From Enterobacter hormaechei ATCC 49162 (GTDB lineage Bacteria; Pseudomonadota; Gammaproteobacteria; Enterobacterales; Enterobacteriaceae), in contig NZ_MKEQ01000001.1 of assembly GCF_001875655.1 (NCBI RefSeq), positions 3,720,001 through 3,784,000 of the forward strand: a stretch of DNA of 64,000 bases, in the 5' to 3' direction. Positions 19,251 through 32,552 of this stretch are shown here, piece by piece. A program made the translations under genes and the position numbers. The notes beneath the pieces were generated by a model, which did not search any database, had not been told where the DNA came from, and saw nothing but the letters and a program-made list of their open reading frames with translations. Every line of letters begins with the position of its first letter. Within the stretch, counting starts at the first letter, position 1.

Positions 19251-19478
19251 TTAGCGGTTCGTCTCCGAGACGCTAAAGTCATGAATATCCAGCTCGAACG
19301 CTTCTGCCAGTTCACGGTAGGTATGGTAATCCCGACCATTCACCACGACACGATCTGAATTATCCTCCGCGCGATGAACTTCGGACTCACTGATTTCATT
19401 GATGGCGGCAAGCAGGGCATCGACATCCACTTCCACCTCACGCTTAATGGTGTCGCTGTACTCTTTGTCGGTCTTCAT
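19251..19478 (-). CDS. yodD: Small protein YodD
   Basis: This 75-aa acidic protein matches E. coli YodD over its full length (MKTDKEYSDTIKREV at the start, ELDIHDFSVSE near the end). In E. coli it is stress-induced; its mechanism is unknown. The ATG at 19478 has a GAGGAG site and gives the E. coli length; a longer upstream frame is rejected. It is convergent with dsrA. Confidence 0.92.
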   Translation of the reverse strand: MKTDKEYSDTIKREVEVDVDALLAAINEISESEVHRAEDNSDRVVVNGRDYHTYRELAEAFELDIHDFSVSETNR

Positions 19479-19513
19479 TGCGGGCTCCTCATTTAACCGT
19501 CTCCACAGCTTAG

Positions 19514-19795
<282 letters not shown>

Positions 19796-19844
19796 GGCGG
19801 CGTCGGGGGCGTAATCTCCCCGGCTCCGGCTGCTGAAAAGCAAA

Positions 19845-19865
19845 ATCTCTGGCCAGGCCAGAGAT
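19845..19865. terminator. Perfect inverted repeat between dsrB and rcsA
   Basis: The arms ATCTCTGGCC / GGCCAGAGAT surround a single base. On the minus strand the repeat is followed by TTTTGC, so it probably ends rcsA transcription; the plus-strand side lacks a T-run. Confidence 0.6.
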
Positions 19866-19894
19866 CAGGGTAGGGTACAACATGGCCGTGCAAC

Positions 19895-20518
19895 TTAGCG
19901 CATATTAACGAAAATCCCATTCGTCACATTATCTGTCAGGCGTACGACATGGTATATCACTTGCTTATTATGCGTTTTAATTTTCCTTTTAATATTTCCT
20001 TTGTGTGACGATACTGTTTTTGCCTTGATATTCATCTGGTCTGAGATCTGAATTGTCCCTTGCCCAGCCATCCACATTCTTAACATACTAGATTCAGTTC
20101 TGCTTAATGATAGGGTGGGTAAGTTAATCGCCCCTACATTCTTCACTTCTTTATTCAAATAATCGCCCAGAATGTCATCAAGTGACTCTGGTTTAATCGA
20201 TTTCGAACTGATTAATAAGTTTTTACGCACCAGCAAATACTCATCGAAATGAATATTGGCGATTGCCATAAAAACAATAAACAGGGTCTTAGGATGCTGA
20301 TTAATGATCTGCTTAATGTGCTGACTGTTAGCGGGGTCGTGAATGAAACAGTCCTCATTAATAAACACCACGCCAGGCTTGTGAACGTCACAAGCGGCTG
20401 CGAGTTCTTCAACGGTGTGCGCATCGTTGATGTCTCTCTTTCTTACCCCTCTGCTTGCTAAGTACCCGGTTAACCCTAGCCGGGTGTAGCTGCATAAATC
20501 CATAATGATCGTTGACAT
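19895..20518 (-). CDS. rcsA: RcsA, LuxR-type coactivator of capsule synthesis
   Basis: This 207-aa regulator has a C-terminal LuxR helix-turn-helix (about residues 135-200: [16 protein letters not shown], then [14 protein letters not shown]). It matches E. coli and Klebsiella RcsA. As a heterodimer with RcsB it activates colanic acid and other exopolysaccharide genes and represses flhDC. It is a Lon substrate. Its place beside dsrB and fliR is as in E. coli. A candidate RcsAB box lies upstream. Confidence 0.95.
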   Translation of the reverse strand: MSTIIMDLCSYTRLGLTGYLASRGVRKRDINDAHTVEELAAACDVHKPGVVFINEDCFIHDPANSQHIKQIINQHPKTLFIVFMAIANIHFDEYLLVRKNLLISSKSIKPESLDDILGDYLNKEVKNVGAINLPTLSLSRTESSMLRMWMAGQGTIQISDQMNIKAKTVSSHKGNIKRKIKTHNKQVIYHVVRLTDNVTNGIFVNMR

Positions 20519-20774
20519 GGCATACCCTCACTCAATGCGTAACGATAATTCACCACCTGCCTGAGAGCTCATAAACAGCCATACGGGATGGAAAAAATCT
20601 AATAAAACCTGTGAGCATGACAAAGACTTTCAGGCGAACTCACTATCCCGTAAAGTTACGTATAATTTGCCAGGAATCATCTTAAAGTAAAGTAAATATT
20701 AAGTATTGTGAGGTGGTTAGAAACATTTAAACCGCGTCAGATATATCCTGGTAGATGTTTTTCGAGATTATTTT

Positions 20775-20788
20775 TAGGAATATCCTCA
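20775..20788 (-). promoter_or_regulatory. RcsAB box upstream of rcsA
   Basis: On the minus strand the sequence reads TGAGGATATTCCTA, close to the RcsAB consensus TAAGAATATTCCTA. It is 257 bp upstream of the rcsA start, in the rcsA-fliR gap, and fits the known autoactivation of rcsA. Confidence 0.6.
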
Positions 20789-20815
20789 GAAAGACATTGC
20801 AAACGCTGCGGGTTA

Positions 20816-21601
20816 TTATTTGCGTGGAAGTTCGCTGACAATATCCGCTAACAGATTGAATATCTCGCTGAATAAATGCTCGCAGAAGGGGGCGATAAGT
20901 GGCATCAATAATGACATTAATAAAAGCCCAACCGTCAATGTCACCGGAAAGCCAATCACGAATACTGACAGCTGCGGGGCCATTCGGTTGAGTAAACCTA
21001 ATGCGAGGTTAACGGTAAGCAGCAGGGTAATGATCGGCAGCGCCAGCATCAGCCCGTTGAGGAAGATCAGCCCGGCAGCCCGCACCAGCGCCAGAAAGGC
21101 GTTGCTGTTGACCGGGTTGTCGCCAATCGGCAGCGTATGAAAAGTGTCCACCAGCATAGAGATCAGCCACAGGTGGCCGTTGAACGAGAGGAACAACAGC
21201 ATCGCCAGCAGGTCGATAATACGCGCCAGCACGGGCATATTCAGGTGGCTACCCGGGTCAACGAACGTCGCGAAGGACAGGCCCATCTGCAAACCGATCA
21301 GTTCCCCCGCCGTTCGTACCGCCGCAAAGGCGAGCTGCATCGTAAACCCGACCGCCACGCCAATCATCACCTGTTGCAGGGCAATCCAGATCGCATTCGG
21401 AGAAAAGATCGGGATATCCACCGCCGGGAGGGAAGGGGCAACGATAATGGTGATCACAATGCCCAGCCCAATTTTGACGCGCTTAGGCACCGACTTTTCA
21501 CTCAGAATGGGGGCGGTGGAGATCAGCGCCATGATGCGCAGCATCGGCCAGAAATAGATCCCGAGCCACTGAACAAACTGATCGCTGGTGAAATGCAGCA
21601 T
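20816..21601 (-). CDS. fliR: Flagellar export gate protein FliR
   Basis: This 261-aa inner-membrane protein of the type III export gate assembles with FliP and FliQ into the pore. Several hydrophobic helices are visible, and conserved patches such as [19 protein letters not shown] and [14 protein letters not shown] match E. coli FliR. It is the last gene of fliLMNOPQR and follows fliQ by 6 bp. Confidence 0.96.
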   Translation of the reverse strand: MLHFTSDQFVQWLGIYFWPMLRIMALISTAPILSEKSVPKRVKIGLGIVITIIVAPSLPAVDIPIFSPNAIWIALQQVMIGVAVGFTMQLAFAAVRTAGELIGLQMGLSFATFVDPGSHLNMPVLARIIDLLAMLLFLSFNGHLWLISMLVDTFHTLPIGDNPVNSNAFLALVRAAGLIFLNGLMLALPIITLLLTVNLALGLLNRMAPQLSVFVIGFPVTLTVGLLLMSLLMPLIAPFCEHLFSEIFNLLADIVSELPRK

Positions 21602-21607
21602 CGTCCG

Positions 21608-21877
21608 TCAGCCGATGATGTACGGCAGGTTGGTGAACAGGTTACGCATATAGTCCAGCAGCAAATTGAGCATCCATGGCCCGGCAACGATAATCGCCAC
21701 GAAGACGGCAATGATCTTCGGGATGAACGACAGGGTCATTTCATTAATCTGCGTGGCGGCCTGGAGAATACTGATAATCAGACCGGTGACCAGCGCAACC
21801 AGCAGCAGGGGCGCGGCGACGGCAATCGCGACTTTCATCGCCTCCGTGCCCATCATCATGACCGACTCAGGCGTCAT
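21608..21877 (-). CDS. fliQ: Flagellar export gate protein FliQ
   Basis: This 89-aa protein with two membrane helices matches FliQ (MTPESVMMMGTEAMKVA, AATQINEMTLSFIPK). It is an export gate subunit. The start MTPES at 21877 is the family N-terminus; the longer open frame upstream reads through fliP in another phase. Confidence 0.95.
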   Translation of the reverse strand: MTPESVMMMGTEAMKVAIAVAAPLLLVALVTGLIISILQAATQINEMTLSFIPKIIAVFVAIIVAGPWMLNLLLDYMRNLFTNLPYIIG

Positions 21878-21887
21878 TGCGCGCTCC

Positions 21888-22625
21888 TCAACTGTAGAAA
21901 CTCTGCGCCAGCGAGCTGACCAGCAGCTGCCAGCCGTCGACCAGCACGAACAGCATGATCTTAAAGGGCAGGGCAATGGTCGCGGGCGGGACCATCATCA
22001 TCCCGAGCGCCATCAGAACGCTGGCGATCACCAGGTCAATAATCAGGAATGGAATGAAAATGGTGAAGCCAATCTGGAACGCCGTTTTCAGCTCACTGGT
22101 GACATATGCAGGCAGCAGAATGCGCATCGGCACCGCTTCCGGCCCCTGTAGCTCACCCGTGTTAGCGAGACGGGCAAACAGGGCTAAATCCGCTTCGCGC
22201 GTCTGGCGAAGCATAAATTCACGTAATGGCTGCGCCCCCTTTTCCAGGGCAACCTGCATGGAAATTTTATCTTCGCTGAATGGCTGGTATGCCTCGGTGT
22301 AAATCTTGTCGATTACTGGCGACATAATGAAAAAGGTCAGGAACAGGGCTAAACCCAACAGCACCTGATTGGGTGGCGCGGACGGCGTGCCGAGCGCATT
22401 TCGCAGCAGGCCAAACACAATGATGATGCGGGTAAAGCTGGTCATCATCAGTAAGATTGCCGGGATAAAGGTCAGCGAGGTGATGAACACCAGCGTCTGC
22501 ACGGACAGGGACCAGCTTTGTCCCCCGTTCGCCAGCGGCGTGGAAACCAGCCCCGGCAGCTGCGCATACACGGAGGGCGCGAACAGGCCCAGACCTGCCA
22601 GCGTAAGGAATAACAAACGGCGCAT
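21888..22625 (-). CDS. fliP: Flagellar export gate protein FliP
   Basis: This 245-aa export gate subunit has an N-terminal cleavable signal peptide (cleavage likely after VYA, residue 21) and then four membrane segments. It includes the family signature [26 protein letters not shown] (residues split here for length) and [20 protein letters not shown]. The start overlaps the fliO stop by one base (TGATG), indicating coupled translation. Confidence 0.96.
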   Translation of the reverse strand: MRRLLFLTLAGLGLFAPSVYAQLPGLVSTPLANGGQSWSLSVQTLVFITSLTFIPAILLMMTSFTRIIIVFGLLRNALGTPSAPPNQVLLGLALFLTFFIMSPVIDKIYTEAYQPFSEDKISMQVALEKGAQPLREFMLRQTREADLALFARLANTGELQGPEAVPMRILLPAYVTSELKTAFQIGFTIFIPFLIIDLVIASVLMALGMMMVPPATIALPFKIMLFVLVDGWQLLVSSLAQSFYS

Positions 22626-22999
22626 CAGGATCTCCCGGGACGCTTGAGCAAACTCTTCATAACGGACTGAAAATCCGCAGGGGCCTGGGAGGTCGTCTCC
22701 ACCGTGGCAGGCGCAGGGGGCAGCGTGTGCAGGACGTTAATGCTGGAGGCGGTTACGCCCAGCACCAGTCGCGCATCTTCCACTTCCACAATGACCACGC
22801 GCTCGCGCGGCCCGAGTGGGGTGCTGGCGCTGACCTTCAACCCACGCGTACCGGCCGTTTTCCCCGCCAGACCAAAACGCTTTGCCAGCCAGGCGGCAAT
22901 CAGGATAAAGGCAATAATACCGAATAGCGCGCCGCTCACCTGAAGCAGCGGTGAGCCGGGTACGGCAGAGGGCGCGGACAGTGTTGCCTGGGTTTTCAT
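22625..22999 (-). CDS. fliO: Flagellar export accessory protein FliO
   Basis: This 124-aa protein has one membrane helix (about residues 24-45) and a cytoplasmic tail, [21 protein letters not shown], typical of FliO. It helps FliP ring assembly. It begins 2 bp after fliN ends. Confidence 0.93.
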   Translation of the reverse strand: MKTQATLSAPSAVPGSPLLQVSGALFGIIAFILIAAWLAKRFGLAGKTAGTRGLKVSASTPLGPRERVVIVEVEDARLVLGVTASSINVLHTLPPAPATVETTSQAPADFQSVMKSLLKRPGRS

Positions 23000-23001
23000 G
23001 C

Positions 23002-23415
23002 TTAACGGCTCAGACGACGCATACGTTCGGAAGGGGTAATGATGTCGGTGATACGTACGCCGTATTTATCGGCCACCACCACCACCTCACCCTGCGCAAT
23101 CAGGTAGCCATTGATCAGGATATCCAGCGGCTCACCCGCTAAACCGTCAAGCGCCACCACGGAACCCTGCGTCAGGCGCAGCAGCTCTTTAATGGTCATG
23201 CGGGTGCGACCCAGCTCAACGGTCAGCTTAACCGGAATGTCCATAATCAGGTCGATGTCCTGCAACGTGCCGCTGACGTCGCCGCCGCCTAACTGCTGGA
23301 ATACCGCGTCTGCCGCGCTTTTTGTCGGCGTCGTTTTTTGCTCGTTTAACGCGTCAGCCCACAGATCGTCCAGTGCTCCGCTGTTTTCATCGGACGGATT
23401 GTTCATGTCACTCAT
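23002..23415 (-). CDS. fliN: Flagellar C-ring protein FliN
   Basis: This 137-aa C-ring subunit has a C-terminal SpoA domain (about residues 60-137: IMDIPVKLTVELGRTRMTIK, then VVALDGLAGEPLDILING). It binds FliH and takes part in switching and export. It overlaps fliM by 4 nt. Confidence 0.96.
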   Translation of the reverse strand: MSDMNNPSDENSGALDDLWADALNEQKTTPTKSAADAVFQQLGGGDVSGTLQDIDLIMDIPVKLTVELGRTRMTIKELLRLTQGSVVALDGLAGEPLDILINGYLIAQGEVVVVADKYGVRITDIITPSERMRRLSR

Positions 23416-24416
23416 TTGGGCTGTTCCTCATTCAGCGAATTCAAAATCGGGTTGATCAAGTGCTCAACGCGTAACGCATACTGACCGTTAATCGTGCCGT
23501 ACTGGCTTGTCAGCACGGGTACGCCATCCACATGGGCAATAATGCGGTCGGGTTTATCTATCGGCAAAACGTCGCCGGGTTGTAATTTCAGGATCTGCGA
23601 TAACCGCATGGAGATGTCGGCGAAGTTGGCCACCAGTTCCAGCTGTGAATGCTGTACCTGACGCACCAGGTTTTCACGCCAGTTCTGATCTTCATGGCGT
23701 GAGTTCTCCAGCGGCGGGTTCACCAGCAGTTCGCGCAGCGGTTCAATCATGCTGAACGGCAGGCAGATGTTGAACTCACCCGTCAGGTTGCCGATCTCGA
23801 CGTGGAACGGCGTGTTGACGACGATATCGTTCGGGGAGGTGGTGATGTTGGTAAACTTCACCTGCATCTCGGAACGTACGTACTCCACTTCCAGCGGGTT
23901 AATCGCTTTCCACGCGTCGCTGTAAGATTCCAGCGCCAGCTTCAGCATGCGGTTAATCACGCGCTGTTCGGTATGGGTAAACTCACGGCCTTCCACTTTG
24001 GTCGGGAAACGGCCATCGCCACCGAACAGGTTATCCACTGCGATGAACACCAGGCTTGGCGAGAACACCACCAGACCGGTGCCACGCAGCGGTTTCAGAT
24101 GGATCAGGTTAAGGTTGGTTGGCACCGGCAGGTTGCGGGCAAACTCATGATACGGCTGAATGCGGATCGCACCGACGGTGATATCCGGGCTACGACGCAG
24201 CAGGTTAAACAGCCCCATGCGGAACTGTCGGGCAAAACGTTCGTTGATGATCTCCAGCGCCTGTAAACGCTCGCGCACCACGCGACGCTGGGTATTGGGA
24301 TCGTAGGGACGAATATTGTCGTCGCCGGTCAGACCCGGTTTCGGATCGTCACTCTTATCGCTGTCGCCGTTGAGCAGCGCATCGATTTCTGCCTGAGAAA
24401 GAATACTGTCGCCCAT
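23412..24416 (-). CDS. fliM: Flagellar switch protein FliM
   Basis: This 334-aa C-ring protein has the N-terminal CheY-P-binding segment MGDSILSQAEIDALLNG, a middle domain (about 40-225) that contacts FliG, and a C-terminal SpoA domain. The start at 24416 is the family N-terminus; an in-frame codon at 24479 would run into fliL and is rejected. It lies 4 bp downstream of fliL. Confidence 0.96.
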   Translation of the reverse strand: MGDSILSQAEIDALLNGDSDKSDDPKPGLTGDDNIRPYDPNTQRRVVRERLQALEIINERFARQFRMGLFNLLRRSPDITVGAIRIQPYHEFARNLPVPTNLNLIHLKPLRGTGLVVFSPSLVFIAVDNLFGGDGRFPTKVEGREFTHTEQRVINRMLKLALESYSDAWKAINPLEVEYVRSEMQVKFTNITTSPNDIVVNTPFHVEIGNLTGEFNICLPFSMIEPLRELLVNPPLENSRHEDQNWRENLVRQVQHSQLELVANFADISMRLSQILKLQPGDVLPIDKPDRIIAHVDGVPVLTSQYGTINGQYALRVEHLINPILNSLNEEQPK

Positions 24417-24420
24417 GTCG

Positions 24421-24891
24421 TTACCGCAGAATGAAGGCTGTATACAGAACGTCAGTGACTTCCTGCTTAGGTTGGCCATTGACCAGCGGGGTCGCCAGGG
24501 TCTGTTTTATGGCATCGACCAGCTTTTGCTTGCCCACATCGGTGGCGAGCGTGGAGGCGTCCTGACGAGAAAACAGCAGCAGCAGACGGCTACGCACTTC
24601 TGGCAGGTAGTCGTTCAGACGTGCACGGGTCGCTTCATCTTTCAGACGCAGCGTAATGCCCACGTAAAGCACACGATCCGCATCGCCCAGGTTCACGGTG
24701 AACGTATCCAGCGGGTAGAAGACCGGTGCCGGTGGAGGCGGCGCTTCAGCTTTGGCGGCCGCGCTGGAGGGCTCCTGCTGCATACGCCAGTAACTGTAGC
24801 CTGCGGTGGCGCAGGCCGCGAGGGTAATCAACACCAGCAGCGGGATCCAGATGGAACGCTTGCTTTTTTTGGTGATAGCGGAGTCTGTCAT
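24421..24891 (-). CDS. fliL: Flagellar basal-body-associated protein FliL
   Basis: This 156-aa protein has a single N-terminal membrane helix (about residues 15-34) and a periplasmic domain. It assists stator function around the motor. It is first in fliLMNOPQR. The alanine/proline-rich linker after the helix ([18 protein letters not shown]) is typical. A 106-bp gap to fliK should hold the class II promoter of this operon. Confidence 0.94.
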   Translation of the reverse strand: MTDSAITKKSKRSIWIPLLVLITLAACATAGYSYWRMQQEPSSAAAKAEAPPPPAPVFYPLDTFTVNLGDADRVLYVGITLRLKDEATRARLNDYLPEVRSRLLLLFSRQDASTLATDVGKQKLVDAIKQTLATPLVNGQPKQEVTDVLYTAFILR

Positions 24892-24997
24892 CTGATACGA
24901 GCTTCCTGTTTCGGTACAGCTTAATACGGTGATTATCCCGTGTCCGGCTTAGGTCAAAGCGTGGAAAAGACGGGGATAATCACGTTACCTCTGGCGT

Positions 24998-26215
24998 TTA
25001 GGCAAAGATGTCTACGGCACGGCTGCCGCGCGCGGCGGATTGCAGGGCGGCAGGGGTGGGCAATAACTCTTCGCTCTCATCGTTAAACCCGCCAGGCTGG
25101 CCGGAACGCGAAGCGTGCTGTTGCTGTCCGGATGAGGACTGCTGTTGCCCGGTAAAGCCCTCGCTGCTGACGCTGCTTTGGGAAAGCTGAATGCCGTTTT
25201 CCGCAAGCTGCGTACGCAGGATCGGCAGGGCCGCTTCCAGCGCCGCGCGGACGTGGCTGTGGGGCGAAACCATCTGCAACTGCGCCTGGTTGTCATCCAG
25301 CTTAAGCGAAATTTGCACCTGCCCCAGATCCTCCGGGTGCAGACGCAGCTCCGCGGTTTGTTGTCCCTGTCTGGTGAACAGGGTGATGTGCTGGCTCAGA
25401 TTCTGCTGCCACTCGTGCGTGCCCAGCGGCTGGCTTAACACTGGCGCTGTCGCAACGGTAGCGGCAGGCTGGGAGGGCGCCAGGTGGCTGACGATCGGGG
25501 CCAGCGTTGCGGTTGGGCTGGCGACCGACGACGCCGTGCTCACTACGTCCTGCTTCTCCGCGACGGCGGCGACAGCTGGCGTAACGGCGGATGCCGTGGC
25601 GGGCAGCGACGTGTCGCCGTCCTGAACCGGCATTTTTTCCTGACCCGTTAACGCATGGCTAAGCGGCGGCTGCTGGCCGTTGTCCGTCTGGGTGAGCGCC
25701 GAAGGGAGGGCGGCTCGGGGGGCGATCTCCCCGGTGCTCGCAGGCTGAGCCGCCACCGGGGTGGTAGTCTGCTGGTGCGGTAACATCGCCATCAGCGCGC
25801 TTAACCCGGCCAGCTCCTCTTCTTCAGTCGTGGTCTCGCTGTTTGCCTTCGCGTCCGGCTGGGTGAGTGCCTTCAGCGCATCCGTATTCGCTGCGGGTTT
25901 CAGGCCGGAGACGAGGCTTTGCAGGGCGACGGCGGTATCTTCCCCGGTCAGCGTCTCCTGGCGGGAGAGCAGTTCGGCGATTTTCGCCTGGAGCGTGGTA
26001 TCACCGTTTTTTTCCTTCGCCGCAGTCGACAGCTTGCTGCCCGCGGCTTTCAGATCGGCCAGCGTCAGCGGGGCATCTTTGCCTTTGCCGGTGGTCTCGG
26101 TCAGTGCGCCCGCCAGCAGAGAGAGAAAATCTTGCGCGCCTTCAGCGCCTTTTCCGGTCAGCGTGCCACCGGACGGGTCGCTGTCGGTCATCAGCAGTTG
26201 TTGCAGTGTGATCAT
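24998..26215 (-). CDS. fliK: Flagellar hook-length control protein FliK
   Basis: This 405-aa secreted ruler protein has a low-complexity, Ala/Thr/Pro/Gln-rich middle (about 90-265) and a conserved C-terminal Flg_hook domain (about 270-360; [20 protein letters not shown]) that triggers the substrate switch through FlhB. It ends in a Ser/Gln-rich tail. Last gene of fliFGHIJK, overlapping fliJ by 4 nt. The middle is expected to diverge fast between genera. Confidence 0.94.
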   Translation of the reverse strand: MITLQQLLMTDSDPSGGTLTGKGAEGAQDFLSLLAGALTETTGKGKDAPLTLADLKAAGSKLSTAAKEKNGDTTLQAKIAELLSRQETLTGEDTAVALQSLVSGLKPAANTDALKALTQPDAKANSETTTEEEELAGLSALMAMLPHQQTTTPVAAQPASTGEIAPRAALPSALTQTDNGQQPPLSHALTGQEKMPVQDGDTSLPATASAVTPAVAAVAEKQDVVSTASSVASPTATLAPIVSHLAPSQPAATVATAPVLSQPLGTHEWQQNLSQHITLFTRQGQQTAELRLHPEDLGQVQISLKLDDNQAQLQMVSPHSHVRAALEAALPILRTQLAENGIQLSQSSVSSEGFTGQQQSSSGQQQHASRSGQPGGFNDESEELLPTPAALQSAARGSRAVDIFA

Positions 26216-26655
26216 TCTGGTTTCCTCATTGATGCGCGCTGGGCAAACTCATCCATTTTTTTCTGATCCAGACGGTTTTCCGCCAGGGTCGAAGCGGCAA
26301 TCTGCCGGTCCTGTAAGGTTTGCCAGGCCTGCAATCGCTGTTTTTTCTCGCGCCAGAAATTGAGCGCGGTATCGACTTTTTGCGTCCACTGGTTGAGCTG
26401 CTGGCGATGCTGCTCAATCGCCTTTTCCAGCGTCTGGATAAACTGCTGATAGTTAATCCAGCGCTGGCTACCAATGCCCTGCGTCATGTCGGTGTTAAGG
26501 TTGGTGCGATATTCATGCTGATAGTCGATTAACATCTTCAACTGTTCTTCAGCCTGCTGGCACCCGCGTCGCATTGCGCCAAGCTGCAATGCGGCATCAT
26601 CGACTTCTTTTTCAGCCAGATCTTTCAGCGTTGATAACGCGCTGTTCTGCGCCAT
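26212..26655 (-). CDS. fliJ: Flagellar export chaperone/stalk protein FliJ
   Basis: This 147-aa, almost wholly helical coiled-coil protein matches FliJ ([20 protein letters not shown]; many Gln, Glu and Arg). It acts as the central stalk in the FliI hexamer and recycles chaperones. It is followed by fliK with a 4-nt overlap. Confidence 0.94.
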   Translation of the reverse strand: MAQNSALSTLKDLAEKEVDDAALQLGAMRRGCQQAEEQLKMLIDYQHEYRTNLNTDMTQGIGSQRWINYQQFIQTLEKAIEQHRQQLNQWTQKVDTALNFWREKKQRLQAWQTLQDRQIAASTLAENRLDQKKMDEFAQRASMRKPE

Positions 26656-26676
26656 GACCTTCGCCCTCCACCTGTG

Positions 26677-28046
26677 TTACACCTGCGGGAAAATCAGCTC
26701 CAGTGCCTGGAGAGAATCTTCCCAGTCGGCGCGTTCAAAAATACCCTGTTGCAGAAATGCCTCCAGCTGCGGCCAGAGAGCAATCGCTTTATCGAGCATC
26801 GGGTCGCTGCCTTTGGCATACGCCCCGACGCTCACCAGATCGCGGTTGCGCTGGAAGCTGGAGAGCAGTTGTTTGAAGTTACGCACGCGGGCGTAGTGCT
26901 GCTCGGTGATCAGGGCCGTCATCGCACGGCTGATCGACGCTTCAATATCAATCGCCGGGTAGTGCCCGGCTTCGGCCAGACGGCGCGACAGCACGATATG
27001 GCCGTCGAGGATCGCACGCGCGGAGTCGGCAATCGGATCCTGCTGGTCATCGCCTTCGGTCAGTACCGTATAGAACGCGGTGATCGAGCCTCCGCCGCTG
27101 ATGCCGTTCCCCGCGCGTTCCACCAGCGCGGGCAGTTTGGCGAAGACCGACGGCGGGTAACCTTTGGTCGCGGGCGGCTCGCCGATGGCCAGCGCAATCT
27201 CACGCTGCGCCATCGCGTAGCGGGTCAGGGAGTCCATGATCAGCAGCACGTGCTGGCCCCGGTCGCGGAAATCTTCCGCAATACGCGTGGCGTAGGCGGC
27301 ACCCTGCATACGCAGCAGCGGCGACACGTCCGCCGGGGCGGCGATCACCACTGACCGGGCGCGGCCCTCTGCACCGAGAATATTCTCGATAAAATCTTTG
27401 ACCTCGCGACCACGCTCACCGATCAGGCCGACCACGATAACGTCCGCCTGGGTGTAACGCGCCATCATGCCGAGCAGAACGGACTTACCCACGCCGGAAC
27501 CGGCAAACAGCCCCATACGCTGGCCGCGTCCCACGGTGAGCAGGGCGTTAATTGGCCGCACGCCGGTATCCAGTACATGCTCAATTGGCGTACGTTGCAG
27601 CGGGTTAAAGGGTTGGGTGATCAGCGCGCCGGTTTCGGTGGTGTCAGGGGAGGGCAGGCCATCGAGCGGTTTGCCGCTGCCGTCCAGCACCCGGCCCAGC
27701 AGCGCCGGACCGAGCGGTAGCTGTTTGCCGCTTTGCAGGCCGTCGCCGCTGATGTTTTTCGCGTAGACGCGGGCGCCGGGCAAAATCCCTTCCACTTCTT
27801 CAAGGGGCATCAGGAACAGGCGCTGACCGTTAAACCCGACCACTTCGCTTTCCACTTCACGCGTGTCGGCCCCGTCCTGACGCTCAATCACGCAGGTGGC
27901 GCCGAGCGGAAGTTGCAACCCCGTGGCTTCCAGGACCAGACCGGTGGCGCGCGTCAGGCGTCCATAACGACGAACGGATGGCAGCTGGGCCATCTTCGTT
28001 TCAAAATTATCGAGCGTATTAAGCCAGCGCGTCAGGCGAGCGGTCA

Positions 28047-28047
<1 letters not shown>
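26677..28047 (-). CDS. fliI: Flagellum-specific ATPase FliI
   Basis: This 456-aa F1-beta-like ATPase has the Walker A motif [10 protein letters not shown] (about residues 180-189), the Walker B-region [20 protein letters not shown] and the conserved [15 protein letters not shown] segment. It energises unfolding and export with FliH and FliJ. The start at 28047 ([13 protein letters not shown]) is the family N-terminus and overlaps the fliH stop by one base. Confidence 0.96.
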
Positions 28048-31420
<3,373 letters not shown>

Positions 31421-31648
31421 TGCGCACCTCTTAAATCCTGGTGGTTTACGTTATTCGTGTAGAGAAACAAAACTGACTCCCGGGTCGGCAAACACGACAA
31501 AAGTTCCATACTGATGGCCCTGCCATTATTTGATGATTCGGGATTTTCTATGCGTCAAATAACCTGGTTTTTTAACGCTATTTACCGCCATTATCTTATT
31601 GACAAGCTGTTAGTCTTGACCTCGTAAAAAACCATTCAGGGGAGAGTC

Positions 31649-31963
31649 ATGGCTATACAGGGCATTGAAGGGGTACTCAGTCAGTTACAGGCAACGGCGA
31701 TGACCGCCCGTAATCAGAGCGTGGCTGACCAGCCGCCGGGCGTTAGCTTCGCCGGTCAACTGCATGCGGCGCTGGACCGGATCAGCGACAAGCAAAACGC
31801 GGCCCGTACCCAGGCTGAGAAATTTACCCTCGGTGAACCCGGCGTGGCGCTCAACGATGTGATGGCCGATCTGCAAAAAGCGTCGGTGTCATTGCAGATG
31901 GGATTGCAGGTGCGTAACAAGCTGGTGTCGGCGTACCAGGACGTGATGTCGATGCAGGTGTAA
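31649..31963 (+). CDS. fliE: Flagellar MS-ring/rod junction protein FliE
   Basis: This 104-aa protein matches FliE ([18 protein letters not shown] at the start, [20 protein letters not shown] at the end). It links the MS ring to the proximal rod and is needed early in export. Monocistronic, with a GGGGAGAG site before the ATG and opposite to fliF. Confidence 0.96.
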   Translation: MAIQGIEGVLSQLQATAMTARNQSVADQPPGVSFAGQLHAALDRISDKQNAARTQAEKFTLGEPGVALNDVMADLQKASVSLQMGLQVRNKLVSAYQDVMSMQV

Positions 31964-32037
31964 ACCTTCCAATCTTACGCTGGCAGCCTGATGGCTTTAA
32001 TGCCACAATATTTTTTTCTTCGCATGCAGGAAAGATG

Positions 32038-32451
32038 ATGAAAAAAGTAGCAATTGTGGCTGCGATGCTGACGTTAGCGGGATGTGTTCAGGTCGATAAC
32101 TACCAGGAAGTGATTAAGCACCCGGTACCTTCGCAACTGGCAGGTTACTGGCAGTCGAAAGGGCCGCAGAGCGCGATGGTCAGCCCGGAAGCGATCGCCA
32201 CGCTGGTGGTGACGCCAGAGGGGGACACGCTGGACTGCCGTCAGTGGCAGCGCGTTATCGCGGTGCCGGGTAAGATCATGCTGCGTTCAGATGATTATTA
32301 TAACGTGACGCGCAAGCTGGATGTCTATCCGCTGGAGCGTGACGGGGCGGCGCTGGAGTATGACGGTATGGAACTGTACAAGGTTGACCGTCCAACGGTG
32401 GAGTGCGCAGATTACCTGAGCAAGAATCCGCTGGAGAGTAAGCTTCCGTAG
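32038..32451 (+). CDS. yedD: Outer-membrane/periplasmic lipoprotein YedD
   Basis: This 137-aa lipoprotein precursor has the lipobox LAGC (acyl Cys16) and a conserved body (DTLDCRQWQRVIAVPGK) matching E. coli YedD. The function is unknown. Two adjacent ATGs exist at 32035 and 32038; the second gives the E. coli length and better spacing to AGGAAA. In E. coli, yedEFKLM-type genes separate yedD from fliE; here it follows fliE directly. Confidence 0.9.
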   Translation: MKKVAIVAAMLTLAGCVQVDNYQEVIKHPVPSQLAGYWQSKGPQSAMVSPEAIATLVVTPEGDTLDCRQWQRVIAVPGKIMLRSDDYYNVTRKLDVYPLERDGAALEYDGMELYKVDRPTVECADYLSKNPLESKLP

Positions 32452-32461
32452 CGGTAAAAGC

Positions 32462-32486
32462 AAAACGGCAATCATATTGCCGTTTT
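32462..32486. terminator. Bidirectional terminator after yedD
   Basis: The 10-bp arms AAAACGGCAA / TTGCCGTTTT flank a 5-nt loop. A and T runs on the two sides allow termination of both yedD and amyA. Confidence 0.8.
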
Positions 32487-32494
32487 AGGGTTTG

Positions 32495-32543
32495 CTCCCT
32501 CTCCCTGTGGGAGAGGGCCGGGGTGAGGGCATCAGGCCGCACT
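32495..32543. repeat. REP/ERIC-like dispersed repeat unit
   Basis: CCCTCTCCC-TGTG-GGAGAGGG followed by GCCGGGGTGAGGGCATCAGG is a pattern I recognise as a common intergenic repeat in Enterobacter and related genomes. It occupies the gap between the yedD terminator and the amyA stop. Confidence 0.6.
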
Positions 32544-32552
32544 CTTCCCGCA

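Noticed and set aside
19082..19339. 85-codon minus-strand frame over dsrA
   Set aside because: It overlaps both the DsrA RNA gene and yodD and has no homology; it is a shadow.
21137..21919. 260-codon plus-strand frame opposite fliR and fliQ
   Set aside because: Composition is Gln/Arg/His-rich, as expected for an antisense shadow of membrane-protein genes.
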